Assembly (NCBI GenBank): GCA_018969975.1
Contig: JAGWXI010000023.1
Coordinates: 1-35,129, forward strand
Origin: Burkholderiales bacterium
Lineage (GTDB): Bacteria > Pseudomonadota > Gammaproteobacteria > Burkholderiales > Burkholderiaceae_C
Length of the DNA: 35,129 nucleotides
Direction of reading: 5' to 3'
Of this stretch, positions 9,275 to 17,222 are shown one piece after another. A model generated the notes under the pieces. It saw nothing but the letters and a program-made list of their open reading frames with translations, was not told the DNA's origin and searched no databases. Both the position numbers and the translations under genes were made by a program. Positions within the stretch are counted from its first letter, which is position 1. Every line of letters begins with the position of its first letter.

Positions 9275-10451
9275 TCTTGCAGACGTTGGTCTGACCCACC
9301 GCGAACGCGCACATTGGCGCGATGTGCTCTCTATGTGGCGGGATCGGATGTTGACCCGACCCGATATCTATCGTTGGGCGCTATCTAATCCTGTTACGCG
9401 ATGGTTTACCCAGTACAGGACCCGTCAGGTGTTTGATCTTATGGCGGGCTTTGTGCATACCCAAGTGCTGCTGGGATGTGTGCGACTCAAAATACTAGAA
9501 AACCTGATGGAATCGCCTAAAACATTGGCCGAGTTATCGGCCTTTTCGCGCGTACCCGAGGCAGGTTTGCAACGCTTAATCCAATCTGCGGTTACTTTGC
9601 GTTTACTGGAGCGACGAGGCCAGCACCGATTTGGTCTTGGACCTTTGGGCGCTCCTATCGTCAGCCACCCTGGAATTCGCGCCATGATCGAGCACAACCA
9701 ATTGCTCTACCAAGATATGACCGACCCTGTCGCAATCTTGCATGAATCATGGTCTGGTGAGATGAGCGAATACTGGCCTTATGCCCAAGCTGGCGAAGCG
9801 CAAGAAGCCCGCAAATCAGGTGCAGCAGATGCAGCGCAAACTTTTGCCCGATATTCGGAGTTAATGGCAGCCTCGCAAACATTTGTAATCGAAGAGATTC
9901 TTTCCTCCTATCCCTTCCAAGACTGTCACTGCGTATTAGATGTTGGAGGTGGCCAGGGCCGTTTTGCCAGCGAATTGGCACAAACTTACCCCCATTTGCG
10001 GATTACCTTGTTCGACCTTCCTGATGTTTGCAAGGTCAGTTCGCAAAGCGTCGCGCGCAAAGGCTTATCCGAGCGAATTCAAGTTGTGCCCGGAGATTTC
10101 ACCCAAGATGCCCTGCCAAAGGGGGCAGATCTTGTGACATTGGTTCGCATTGCGCATGACCATTGCGACGCGGTGGTGCTCGCGCTTTTGAAGTCCATCT
10201 ATGAGAGCTTGCCAGCAGGTGGTAGTTTGTTGATTGCTGAACCAATGGCTAATGAACCCGGCGAAAAGTCTGACGGGGAGGCCTATTTCCATTTTTATTT
10301 GCTTGCAATGGGCTCTGGACGGTTGCGGACCCCCATGGAATTAATGCAGCTCATGCACCAAGCGGGGTTTAGTCACATAGAGCAAATTCCCAATCCCATG
10401 CCGGTACATGCAAAGTTGTTATTGGGGCGTAAATCTAAGTGTTTGCCCTAG
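9261..10451 (+). CDS. crtF: Demethylspheroidene O-methyltransferase
   Basis: A 396-residue SAM-dependent methyltransferase that methylates the C1 hydroxyl of the carotenoid to form spheroidene. It has the plant O-methyltransferase fold. The N-terminal winged-helix dimerisation region (about 50-140) is followed by the SAM-binding glycine motif VLDVGGGQG (225-233), FDLPDV (about 247-252) and the IAHDH segment near residue 287. ATG 9261 lies inside the crtE 3' end and fixes the usual N-terminus; an upstream in-frame extension from 9147 only reads crtE out of frame. The bchC operator begins 16 nt after the stop. Confidence 0.93.
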   Translation: MRHLDLADVGLTHRERAHWRDVLSMWRDRMLTRPDIYRWALSNPVTRWFTQYRTRQVFDLMAGFVHTQVLLGCVRLKILENLMESPKTLAELSAFSRVPEAGLQRLIQSAVTLRLLERRGQHRFGLGPLGAPIVSHPGIRAMIEHNQLLYQDMTDPVAILHESWSGEMSEYWPYAQAGEAQEARKSGAADAAQTFARYSELMAASQTFVIEEILSSYPFQDCHCVLDVGGGQGRFASELAQTYPHLRITLFDLPDVCKVSSQSVARKGLSERIQVVPGDFTQDALPKGADLVTLVRIAHDHCDAVVLALLKSIYESLPAGGSLLIAEPMANEPGEKSDGEAYFHFYLLAMGSGRLRTPMELMQLMHQAGFSHIEQIPNPMPVHAKLLLGRKSKCLP

Positions 10452-10466
10452 TTTCATCGTAATTAA

Positions 10467-10510
10467 TGTAAATATAAATTGACACACATCAATGTAAGTA
10501 AAAAAATACA
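10467..10510. promoter_or_regulatory. Tandem PpsR/CrtJ operator and probable promoter of bchC
   Basis: Two exact TGT-N12-ACA palindromes, 10467-10484 and 10493-10510, are separated by 8 bp. This is the spacing known for CrtJ at the Rhodobacter capsulatus bchC promoter. The first, read on the minus strand, is TGTCAATTTATATTTACA and so shares the TGTCAATTTA core of the other two operators. A TTGACA (10479-10484) lies in its right half. If that is the -35 element, the -10 would fall in the second palindrome and transcription would begin at or near the bchC ATG. Confidence 0.8.
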
Positions 10511-10513
10511 CTC

Positions 10514-11467
10514 ATGCACGCACACACCGTGGTTTTCAAAAACCCACAACAACTAGCGCTAGAGAAGTTGTCTCTACCCTCTGTTGGTGAGGAAGATATC
10601 CAAATAGCTGTGGAATACAGCGGTATCAGCACCGGAACCGAGCGATTGCTCTGGGATGGCAGCATGCCACCCTTCCCTGGAATGGGATATCCGCTGGTTC
10701 CTGGTTACGAGACTGTTGGGCGTGTTACCCATGCTGGTAGCAAATCCTCCATAAAAGAGGGGCAACGTGTGTTTGTTCCTGGCGCTAATTGTTTTCAGGG
10801 CGTGCGCAGCTTATTCGGTGCTTCAGCCTCGCATTTGGTTACTAACCATGCGCGGGTGATGCCTGTAAGTGAATCCTTGGGCGCGCAAGCAGTTTTATTA
10901 GCTTTGGCCGCTACGGCTTATCACGCTGTATCCATGGGTGGTAAGCGGGAAAAAATTATTGCTCCTGATTTGATTATTGGCCACGGTGTCATGGGGCGTT
11001 TGTTGGCGCGTATGACCGTGGCATCAGGCGCGCGAGCGCCCACAGTATGGGAAACACAAGACGCGCGGCGCGCTGGCGCTGAGGGCTACAACGTGATCCA
11101 CCCCGATGAGGATGATCGCCGTGATTACGAATCCATTTACGAGGTAAGCGGCGACGCCAGCATTTTGGATAAATTGATCTTGCGTCTTAAGCCAATGGGG
11201 GAAATCGTATTAGCTGGCTTTTACAAAGAAAAACTCGCTTTTGATTACGCCCCTGCATTCATGCGGGAAGCGCAAATTCGTACAGCGGCTGAATGGAAGC
11301 GCGCTGACCTTCAAGCAGTAACGGAGTTAGTCAATACAGGGCGGCTCTCGCTGCAAGGATTGATCACGCACCACGAAAACCCCTCGCATGCCAGGCAGGC
11401 GTATGAGGTTGCTTTTGGTGATGCTATGTGCCTAAAAATGGTTTTGGATTGGAGCTCGAACGCATGA
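10514..11467 (+). CDS. bchC: Bacteriochlorophyllide a dehydrogenase (C3 1-hydroxyethyl oxidation)
   Basis: A 317-residue alcohol-dehydrogenase-like enzyme that oxidises the C3 hydroxyethyl group to acetyl near the end of bacteriochlorophyllide a synthesis. Family segments are SGISTGTERLLWDG (about 36-49), YPLVPGYETVG, the truncated Rossmann part around IIGHGVMGRLLARM, and EIVLAGFYKEKLAF. The ATG is fixed by the conserved N-terminus but has no Shine-Dalgarno; the second PpsR palindrome ends 3 nt before it. The stop overlaps the bchX start in an ATGA. It has its own operator inside the longer superoperon. Confidence 0.95.
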   Translation: MHAHTVVFKNPQQLALEKLSLPSVGEEDIQIAVEYSGISTGTERLLWDGSMPPFPGMGYPLVPGYETVGRVTHAGSKSSIKEGQRVFVPGANCFQGVRSLFGASASHLVTNHARVMPVSESLGAQAVLLALAATAYHAVSMGGKREKIIAPDLIIGHGVMGRLLARMTVASGARAPTVWETQDARRAGAEGYNVIHPDEDDRRDYESIYEVSGDASILDKLILRLKPMGEIVLAGFYKEKLAFDYAPAFMREAQIRTAAEWKRADLQAVTELVNTGRLSLQGLITHHENPSHARQAYEVAFGDAMCLKMVLDWSSNA

Positions 11468-12474
11468 CACAGCAATTAGATGGAAACAGCCAGCCGATTC
11501 AATTCGTGGAGCGACTGCGTCAAGAGGCCGCGCAACAAGTAGACCCTGTACACACAGGAGCGCCTACCAAAGAGACCCAAATCATTGCCATTTATGGAAA
11601 GGGAGGAATCGGCAAAAGCTTTACGTTGGCCAACCTCAGTTACATGATGGCGCAGCAGGGCAAAAAAGTTCTTTTGATTGGTTGTGATCCTAAGAGCGAT
11701 ACAACCAGTTTGTTATTTGGTGGTAAGGCTTGTCCCACCATCATTGAGACGTCTTCTCGCATGAAGTTAGCGGGTGAGGCAATCAGTATCAGTGATGTGT
11801 GTTTTAAGCGCGACGGCGTTTTTGCAATGGAACTCGGAGGACCTGAAGTTGGTCGCGGTTGCGGCGGAAGAGGAATTATTCATGGTTTTGAAACGCTTGA
11901 AAAACTAGGTTTCCATGATTGGGGGTTTGACTACGTTTTGCTCGACTTTTTAGGCGATGTGGTTTGTGGTGGATTTGGTCTGCCTATTGCACGCGATATG
12001 TGCCAAAAAGTCATTGTGGTGGCTAGTAATGATTTGCAGTCTTTGTATGTTGCCAACAACGTTTGTTCTGCAGTGGAGTATTTCCGAAAGCTCGGCGGCA
12101 ATGTGGGTGTAGCGGGCATGGTCATTAACAAAGATGATGGAACGGGTGAGGCCCAAGCATTTGCAACGAAGGTGGGAATTCCTGTTTTAGCGGCTATTCC
12201 AGCAGACGAAGATATTCGGCGAAAAAGTGCGAGCTACGAAATCATTGGAATTCCAGGTACCCAATGGGGACCGCTATTTGAGGAGCTGGCTACCAATGTG
12301 GGTGAAGCGCCCCCGGTGCGGCCGCATCCGCAGACGCAAGACCAATTGCTAGGCTTGTTTAGTGCGGACACTGTGGGCCGCAATGTAGTGCTAGAGCCAG
12401 CAACGCAAATGGATATGTGTGGACGGGTTGAAGACATCAAGCCATCGTTAGAAGTTGTCTACGACGAAGCCTAA
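11464..12474 (+). CDS. bchX: Chlorophyllide a reductase, iron protein subunit
   Basis: A 336-residue NifH-like ATPase that passes electrons from its [4Fe-4S] cluster to BchYZ, reducing the C7-C8 bond of the chlorin. The P-loop is [15 protein letters not shown] (about 45-59). The two cluster cysteines are in GRGCGGRG (about 141) and DVVCGGFG (about 175). The N-terminal extension of about 40 residues before the P-loop is typical of BchX and separates it from BchL. ATG 11464 was chosen because it overlaps the bchC stop as ATGA. Confidence 0.96.
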   Translation: MTQQLDGNSQPIQFVERLRQEAAQQVDPVHTGAPTKETQIIAIYGKGGIGKSFTLANLSYMMAQQGKKVLLIGCDPKSDTTSLLFGGKACPTIIETSSRMKLAGEAISISDVCFKRDGVFAMELGGPEVGRGCGGRGIIHGFETLEKLGFHDWGFDYVLLDFLGDVVCGGFGLPIARDMCQKVIVVASNDLQSLYVANNVCSAVEYFRKLGGNVGVAGMVINKDDGTGEAQAFATKVGIPVLAAIPADEDIRRKSASYEIIGIPGTQWGPLFEELATNVGEAPPVRPHPQTQDQLLGLFSADTVGRNVVLEPATQMDMCGRVEDIKPSLEVVYDEA

Positions 12475-12494
12475 AAATAGATTGCCACTAGTTC

Positions 12495-14045
12495 ATGCCT
12501 AAAACCATCCCTATTGTCAGTTCTCCCACTAGCCCTTCAATCGAGGGCGATGGCATGGGTTGCCATTCAGGTGGAGAGAAATTGTTGGCCGCTGCAAAAG
12601 TTGCTGGCAAGTCGGAGGTTTTAGAGAAATATGCGAAGGACTATCCGCTAGACAACGCTTCTGGGCCACACAGTCAACCACAAAGCATGTGTCCAGCTTT
12701 TGGATCACTCAGAGTTGGACTGCGTATGCGACGCACGGCAACTATTTTGTCGGGTTCTGCCTGCTGTGTGTATGGCTTGACCTTCACCTCCCATTTTTAT
12801 GGGGCAAAACGCAGTGTTGGTTATGTTCCATTCAATTCAGAGTCACTCGTTACCGGGAAATTATTCGAAGATATCCGTGAGTCTGTCTATGACCAAGCGG
12901 ATCCGACCAAATACGATGCAATAGTCATCATTAATTTATGTGTACCAACGGCAAGTGGCGTTCCTTTGCAGCTGCTACCGCAAGAGATAAATGGCGTTCG
13001 CATTATTGGCATTGACGTACCAGGCTTTGGTGTGCCCACGCATGCGGAGGCAAAAGATATCTTGGCTGGAGCAATGCTGAAATATGCCAGACAAGAGATT
13101 GATGCAGGTCCAGTACAAGCGCCACGCAGTGGTCGCTCCGATAAGCCTACTGTGACTTTATTAGGTGAAATGTTTCCAGCTGACCCGATGATCATCGCCA
13201 GCATGCTGGGCCCTATGGGGCTCGCCATTGGGCCCGTTGTGCCGACCAGAGAGTGGCGCGAACTTTATGCAGCCTTAGACTGTGTTGCAGTTGCTGCTAT
13301 TCACCCTTTTTATACGGCTAGTATTCGCGAATTTGTAGCCGCTGGAAGGCCTATTGTTGGCTCTGCGCCTGTTGGCTATGAAGGGACGCAATCATGGTTA
13401 CAGGCAGTTGGCAGTGCAGCCAATGTGCCACAAAAAAGTATTGATGCGGCTAAAAATATTATTTTGCCAGTTATCAAAAATGGAATTGCCAATACGCCAA
13501 TTAAGGGGCGCATCACTTTGAGTGGTTATGAAGGATCGGAGCTTCTTGTAGCTCGGTTATTGCTAGAGAGTGGCGCAGATCTCCGTTATGTAGGAACTGC
13601 TTGTCCTCGTACTGATTGGAGTGATGAAGATTACCAATGGCTCAAAGCCAAAGGGGTCCACGTTCAATTCCGTGCTTCTCTTGAACAAGATATAGCAGCA
13701 ATGCACGAATGGCAGCCTGATTTAGTGGTTGGCACAACGCCAGTTGTGCAAGCAGGCAAAGAGCTCAGTATTCCTGGTCTGTATTTCACTAATTTGATAT
13801 CTGCTCGACCATTGATGGGGCCAGCAGGTGCGGGTTCATTGGCGCAAGTGATTAACACCACTATTGCAAACAAACATCGATTTGCAGCCATGAAATCCTT
13901 TTTTGCTGAAACAGGAACAGGAGCGAGTGCAGGTGTTTGGGAGAGTGCACATGGAATTCCCCTTGAGCGTCCAGAATTCAGGAATGAGACACGCCGACTG
14001 TTAGAGAAAAAACTCAAGAAACAAAAATCGGAGGCAATGATCTGA
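12495..14045 (+). CDS. bchY: Chlorophyllide a reductase subunit Y
   Basis: A 516-residue NifD-like catalytic subunit that forms the BchYZ heterotetramer and holds a [4Fe-4S] cluster together with BchZ. Family segments include [12 protein letters not shown] (about 18-29), [17 protein letters not shown] (about 73-89) and [20 protein letters not shown] (about 93-112), where the cluster cysteines lie. The start is 20 nt after bchX with no strong Shine-Dalgarno. The stop overlaps the bchZ start as TGATG, which supports coupled synthesis of the two subunits. Confidence 0.95.
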   Translation: MPKTIPIVSSPTSPSIEGDGMGCHSGGEKLLAAAKVAGKSEVLEKYAKDYPLDNASGPHSQPQSMCPAFGSLRVGLRMRRTATILSGSACCVYGLTFTSHFYGAKRSVGYVPFNSESLVTGKLFEDIRESVYDQADPTKYDAIVIINLCVPTASGVPLQLLPQEINGVRIIGIDVPGFGVPTHAEAKDILAGAMLKYARQEIDAGPVQAPRSGRSDKPTVTLLGEMFPADPMIIASMLGPMGLAIGPVVPTREWRELYAALDCVAVAAIHPFYTASIREFVAAGRPIVGSAPVGYEGTQSWLQAVGSAANVPQKSIDAAKNIILPVIKNGIANTPIKGRITLSGYEGSELLVARLLLESGADLRYVGTACPRTDWSDEDYQWLKAKGVHVQFRASLEQDIAAMHEWQPDLVVGTTPVVQAGKELSIPGLYFTNLISARPLMGPAGAGSLAQVINTTIANKHRFAAMKSFFAETGTGASAGVWESAHGIPLERPEFRNETRRLLEKKLKKQKSEAMI

Positions 14046-15511
14046 TGTTGGTTCTTGACCATGATCGCGCAGGAGGCTACTGGGGGGCGGTGTACGTTTT
14101 TTCTGCCATCAAGGGCCTTCAAGTGGTGATTGATGGCCCAGTAGGTTGCGAGAACTTGCCAGTGACCTCGGTCTTGCATTACACGGATGCACTGCCGCCG
14201 CACGAACTACCAATTGTTGTCACTGGACTGGCTGAAGAGCAACTTGGACGAGAGGGAACTGAAGGTGCTATGCGCCGCGCTAATGCAGTTCTTGATCCAG
14301 ATCTGCCCTCTGTTGTTGTAACGGGCTCTATAGCTGAAATGATTGGTGGGGGTGTAACGCCAGAGGGCACCAATTTACAGCGCTTTTTGCCTCGAACTAT
14401 TGATGAAGATCAATGGCAGTGTGCTAATCGCGCCATGTATTGGCTTTGGCAGCAATATGGATTAAAAAAAATACCCCAACGTACGCGCAAGGAAGGGGAG
14501 CGTCCCCGCGTCAACATCATTGGCCCTAGCTACGGTACGTTCAACTCTCCCAGTGATTTGGCTGAAATTCGCAGGTTGGTGCAGGGCATTGGTGCGGAAG
14601 TGAATATGGTTTTTCCGCTAGGTAGCCACTTGGCCGATGTGTCACGTTTGGTGGAAGCGGATGTCAATATTTGTATGTACCGAGAATTCGGTCGAATGCT
14701 TTGTGAAGCCCTTGAGCGTCCTTACTTGCAGGCTCCTATAGGACTTCACAGCACAACCAAGTTTTTGCGTTCGCTAGGTGCTTTACTAGGTTTGGATCCA
14801 GAGCCATTCATAGAGCGTGAAAAGCACAGCACCATCAAGCCAATTTGGGATTTGTGGCGCTCGGTAACGCAAGATTTTTTTGGCACTGCCAACTTTGGGG
14901 TAGTTGCTAATGAAACTTATACACGCGGGATTAGACATTTCTTAGAAGATGAGATGGGCATGCCTTGCAACTTTGCTATCGCTAGGCTGGCAGGCGCTAA
15001 AACAAACAATGAAGAAGTGCGCAAACTGGTGACTGAAAAAACACCGATGGTGCTCTATGGCAGCTATAACGAAAAAATCTATCTAGCGGAATGTGAAGGC
15101 CAGAAGATGATGAGAACTAGTTTTATACCTGCTAGTTTTCCTCTGCCACTGATTCGCCGCCATACGGGTACCCCTTTCATGGGATATGCAGGGGCTACCT
15201 ACATCATTCAAGAATTTTGTAATGCTCTATTTGATGCCCTTTTCCATATCCTTCCCTTGGGTACAGAGATGGACAAAATTGAAGGGAGTTTGAGTCGGAT
15301 GGCCCCAGATCAATCTATTCCTTGGGAGCCAGAAGCACAAAAATTGCTCGAGGAATTACTCGAACAGCAACCTATTTTGATTCGCATCTCAGCTGCGAAA
15401 AGAATGCGTGACCAGGCTGAACGTGACGCCAGAGAGAGCGGAAGTTCCCAAGTTTTTGCACAAAGATTTACTGAATTGTTCGGGCAAGCCAAGGATGAGG
15501 TGCATGCATGA
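14045..15511 (+). CDS. bchZ: Chlorophyllide a reductase subunit Z
   Basis: A 488-residue NifK-like partner of BchY. The N-terminus [20 protein letters not shown] and the cluster-binding [16 protein letters not shown] (about 29-44) are typical, as are [13 protein letters not shown] and the C-terminal [12 protein letters not shown], close to the usual BchZ tail. A GGAGG Shine-Dalgarno lies 11-13 nt before the ATG. The last bases overlap a small open frame (15508-15675) by ATGA. The puf genes follow on the same transcript. Confidence 0.95.
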   Translation: MLVLDHDRAGGYWGAVYVFSAIKGLQVVIDGPVGCENLPVTSVLHYTDALPPHELPIVVTGLAEEQLGREGTEGAMRRANAVLDPDLPSVVVTGSIAEMIGGGVTPEGTNLQRFLPRTIDEDQWQCANRAMYWLWQQYGLKKIPQRTRKEGERPRVNIIGPSYGTFNSPSDLAEIRRLVQGIGAEVNMVFPLGSHLADVSRLVEADVNICMYREFGRMLCEALERPYLQAPIGLHSTTKFLRSLGALLGLDPEPFIEREKHSTIKPIWDLWRSVTQDFFGTANFGVVANETYTRGIRHFLEDEMGMPCNFAIARLAGAKTNNEEVRKLVTEKTPMVLYGSYNEKIYLAECEGQKMMRTSFIPASFPLPLIRRHTGTPFMGYAGATYIIQEFCNALFDALFHILPLGTEMDKIEGSLSRMAPDQSIPWEPEAQKLLEELLEQQPILIRISAAKRMRDQAERDARESGSSQVFAQRFTELFGQAKDEVHA

Positions 15512-15675
15512 AAGATGCATCTCAAAGTTTGCTAGCCCGACCAATCCTTCGACTTGTTCGGAGGTCAAGCTGTTGTGGCGCAGCTGCTGCAACAGTCCGT
15601 CCTGCACCCCTTGTGGGTCAGGGATTCGCTGAAAGGCATTTTGAAAGAGGAGCAAAGTATGACTCATGCAGCTAA
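15508..15675 (+). other. Small open frame in the place usually held by pufQ (doubtful)
   Basis: An ATG overlapping the bchZ stop (ATGA) opens a 55-codon frame that ends 17 nt inside pufB. The predicted peptide starts [20 protein letters not shown] and is basic and alanine-rich. It has no membrane segment, unlike PufQ of Rhodobacter, so I do not call it pufQ. It could be a short leader peptide coupled to pufB translation, or chance. The rest of this 147-bp gap holds a hairpin (15601-15622) and the pufB ribosome binding site. Confidence 0.2.
15601..15622 (+). promoter_or_regulatory. Hairpin in the pufB 5' leader
   Basis: CCTG-C-ACCC (15601-15609) pairs with GGGTCAGG (15615-15622) around a 5-nt loop, with one bulged C. 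It ends 24 nt before the pufB Shine-Dalgarno. It could protect the 5' end of a processed puf mRNA or tune pufB translation; both are inference. Confidence 0.4.
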
Positions 15676-15802
15676 CCCTACCGGGCTGACTGATTCGGAA
15701 GCCCAAGAGTTCCACAGCTATTTCATACAGGGTTACCTGTTATGGGCTGTTGGTGCTTTTGTCGCCCACAGTCTAGTGTGGATTTGGCGGCCTTGGTTTT
15801 AA
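15659..15802 (+). CDS. pufB: Light-harvesting 1 (B870) beta polypeptide
   Basis: A 47-residue single-span membrane protein. The acidic N-terminus (GLTDSEAQEFHSYF) carries the conserved His19 and the membrane helix (about 22-41) carries His37, the bacteriochlorophyll ligand in GAFVAHSLVWIWRPWF. The C-terminal RPWF is typical of LH1 beta. The ATG has an AGAGGAG Shine-Dalgarno (15646-15652) 6 nt upstream. A frame open further upstream (from 15554) only extends into the leader and is rejected. The next gene is not pufA but orf71. Confidence 0.95.
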   Translation: MTHAANPTGLTDSEAQEFHSYFIQGYLLWAVGAFVAHSLVWIWRPWF

Positions 15803-15816
15803 AAAACTAACGTAAC

Positions 15817-15820
15817 GGAG
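15817..15820 (+). promoter_or_regulatory. Ribosome binding site of orf71
   Basis: GGAG lies 6 nt before ATG 15827, an ideal spacing. It fixes the start of orf71 and is as good as the sites of pufB and pufA, showing that this small frame is meant to be translated. Confidence 0.75.
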
Positions 15821-15826
15821 ATAAGT

Positions 15827-16042
15827 ATGACGCACACAAACATGGCAATAAAAACCAATAACCATTTAGCTGGTTATTGGTTAATTTTTGTAATGCTTTT
15901 TTTAGTGTTTATGTTTTTAGCTTTGGCTGGAAAGTTGATGGCACTTAATTGGCGCGACTGGCTTCCCGGTGCAGAGGGATCAACTAGCACTTTGAATGGA
16001 GTGAAGTCATCTGTCTATACCGTTATTTCTCAATTGAATTAA
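15827..16042 (+). CDS. Unrecognised single-span membrane protein between pufB and pufA
   Basis: A 71-residue protein I do not recognise. A polar, basic N-terminus (1-15) precedes one hydrophobic helix (about 16-39: GYWLIFVMLFLVFMFLALAG). A tryptophan-rich interface NWRDWLPGAEG (41-51) and a polar C-terminal tail follow. By the positive-inside rule the N-terminus is cytoplasmic, like LH1 alpha. The helix has no histidine to bind bacteriochlorophyll; the only histidines are H3 and H13. It has a strong Shine-Dalgarno, starts 24 nt after pufB and ends 14 nt before pufA. Position, size and topology suggest an RC-LH1 accessory subunit, analogous to PufX, protein W or LH1 gamma chains but without clear sequence likeness. 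A degenerate alpha-like chain is an alternative. Confidence 0.8.
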   Translation: MTHTNMAIKTNNHLAGYWLIFVMLFLVFMFLALAGKLMALNWRDWLPGAEGSTSTLNGVKSSVYTVISQLN

Positions 16043-16056
16043 GAAAGGAAATTACT

Positions 16057-16254
16057 ATGTGGCGTATATGGCGTGTGATAGATCCTCGCAAGGCAGTAGT
16101 TCTTGTTGGACTTTTGATTGCGTTTGTTTCAACGTCGATTCATCTGATTCAAATCAGTGGCGATCGTTACAACATCAACAGTTGGCATCCAGATACAGCG
16201 AAAGCTGCAGCAGCGATGGCAAAACCACAAAACGCGGCTTTGCCGCAAAAGTAA
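16057..16254 (+). CDS. pufA: Light-harvesting 1 (B870) alpha polypeptide
   Basis: A 65-residue single-span protein starting with the LH1 alpha signature MWRIWRVIDPRKAVV. The membrane helix (about 13-34) carries His29, the bacteriochlorophyll ligand. The usual NWLEG-like segment after the helix is missing; instead SGDRYNINSWHP is followed by an alanine/lysine-rich tail. AAAGGA (16044-16049) lies 7 nt before the ATG. It is separated from pufB by orf71, an unusual order. Confidence 0.93.
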   Translation: MWRIWRVIDPRKAVVLVGLLIAFVSTSIHLIQISGDRYNINSWHPDTAKAAAAMAKPQNAALPQK

Positions 16255-16273
16255 GGACTATTGGTCTTTATTT

Positions 16274-16313
16274 GGCAGACGCAGCTCGATCCCATGGAAC
16301 GATGCGTCTGTCC
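16274..16313 (+). promoter_or_regulatory. Intercistronic hairpin between pufA and pufL
   Basis: CAGACGCA (16276-16283) pairs exactly with TGCGTCTG (16303-16310). It is extended outward by GG/CC with one bulge and inward by TCG/CGA and CC/GG. T-rich sequence follows (16314-16328). In Rhodobacter a hairpin here is known to shield the pufBA mRNA segment from 3' exonucleases, which gives more LH1 than RC. The same role is inferred; partial termination is also possible. The 122-bp gap holds nothing else but the pufL ribosome binding site (GGAGGG, 16364-16369). Confidence 0.75.
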
Positions 16314-16376
16314 TTTTCGCCTATTTTTTAATTCCAAAAGACCTCAATAAAAATCAATCGGTTGGAGGGTACAACT

Positions 16377-17204
16377 ATGTCTATGCTCAGTTTTGAAGCC
16401 AAATATCGTGTAAGGGGTGGCACTCTTTTTGGGGGTGATCTATTCGATTTTTGGGTTGGTCCTTTTTATGTAGGGTTTTTTGGAATTACAACCATTTTCT
16501 TTACCCTAACTGGGACAGCAATGATTTTGTGGGGAGCAGCTATGGGGCCTACTTGGAACCTGTGGCAAATCAATATTGCGCCTCCCGATATTTCCTACGG
16601 ATTGCGTTTTGCTCCGATGATGGAGGGAGGTTTATGGCAACTCATAACGGTGTGCGCAATTGGCTCTTTTGTTTCTTGGGCACTGAGAGAAGTGGAAATT
16701 TGCCGAAAACTTGGTATGGGTCTTCATGTTCCAGTTGCTTTTAGTATGGCAATACTGGCCTACGTGAGTCTGCAAGTCATCAGACCCGTTCTCATGGGCG
16801 CATGGGGGCATGCGTTTCCTTATGGCATCTTCAGTCATTTAGATTGGGTTAGCAATACCGCCTATCAGTACTTGCATTTCCACTACAACCCGTGGCACAT
16901 GATTGCAGTAACTTTCTTCTTTGCTACGGTTTTAGCGCTTTCAATGCATGGGGGCTTGGTTTTGTCTGCTACCAATCCGGGTAAAGGCAAGACAGTTAAG
17001 TCACCAGAACATGAAGATACTTTTTTTAGAGACTTGATCGGATATTCCGTGGGCACGCTCGGTATCCACAGATTAGGTTTATTTTTAGCTTTAGCGGGAG
17101 TTTGGTTTGGGATTGTTTGTATTGTGATTAGTGGCCCATTTTGGACAGGATCTTGGCCAGAGTGGTGGGGTTGGTGGCTCAACATGCCAATTTGGCGTAC
17201 TTGA
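16377..17204 (+). CDS. pufL: Photosynthetic reaction centre L subunit
   Basis: A 275-residue five-helix membrane protein that binds the special pair, an accessory bacteriochlorophyll, a bacteriopheophytin and QA/QB cofactors together with PufM. It starts [20 protein letters not shown], as usual for PufL. The fourth-helix region [20 protein letters not shown] contains chlorophyll-ligand histidines, and [14 protein letters not shown] contains an iron-ligand histidine. The ATG follows GGAGGG by 7 nt; an in-frame extension of five codons upstream reads through the Shine-Dalgarno. pufM follows after 18 nt. Confidence 0.97.
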   Translation: MSMLSFEAKYRVRGGTLFGGDLFDFWVGPFYVGFFGITTIFFTLTGTAMILWGAAMGPTWNLWQINIAPPDISYGLRFAPMMEGGLWQLITVCAIGSFVSWALREVEICRKLGMGLHVPVAFSMAILAYVSLQVIRPVLMGAWGHAFPYGIFSHLDWVSNTAYQYLHFHYNPWHMIAVTFFFATVLALSMHGGLVLSATNPGKGKTVKSPEHEDTFFRDLIGYSVGTLGIHRLGLFLALAGVWFGIVCIVISGPFWTGSWPEWWGWWLNMPIWRT

Positions 17205-17222
17205 TCAAAAAGGAAATTGAAC

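Noticed and set aside
15554-15658. 35-residue extension of PufB or a frame-shifted upstream gene
   Set aside because: LH1 beta starts at MTHAANPTGL with its own Shine-Dalgarno; the extension resembles no known protein.
15508-15675. pufQ in the gap between bchZ and pufB
   Set aside because: The 55-residue frame has no membrane helix and no likeness to PufQ that I can see; kept only as a doubtful small frame.
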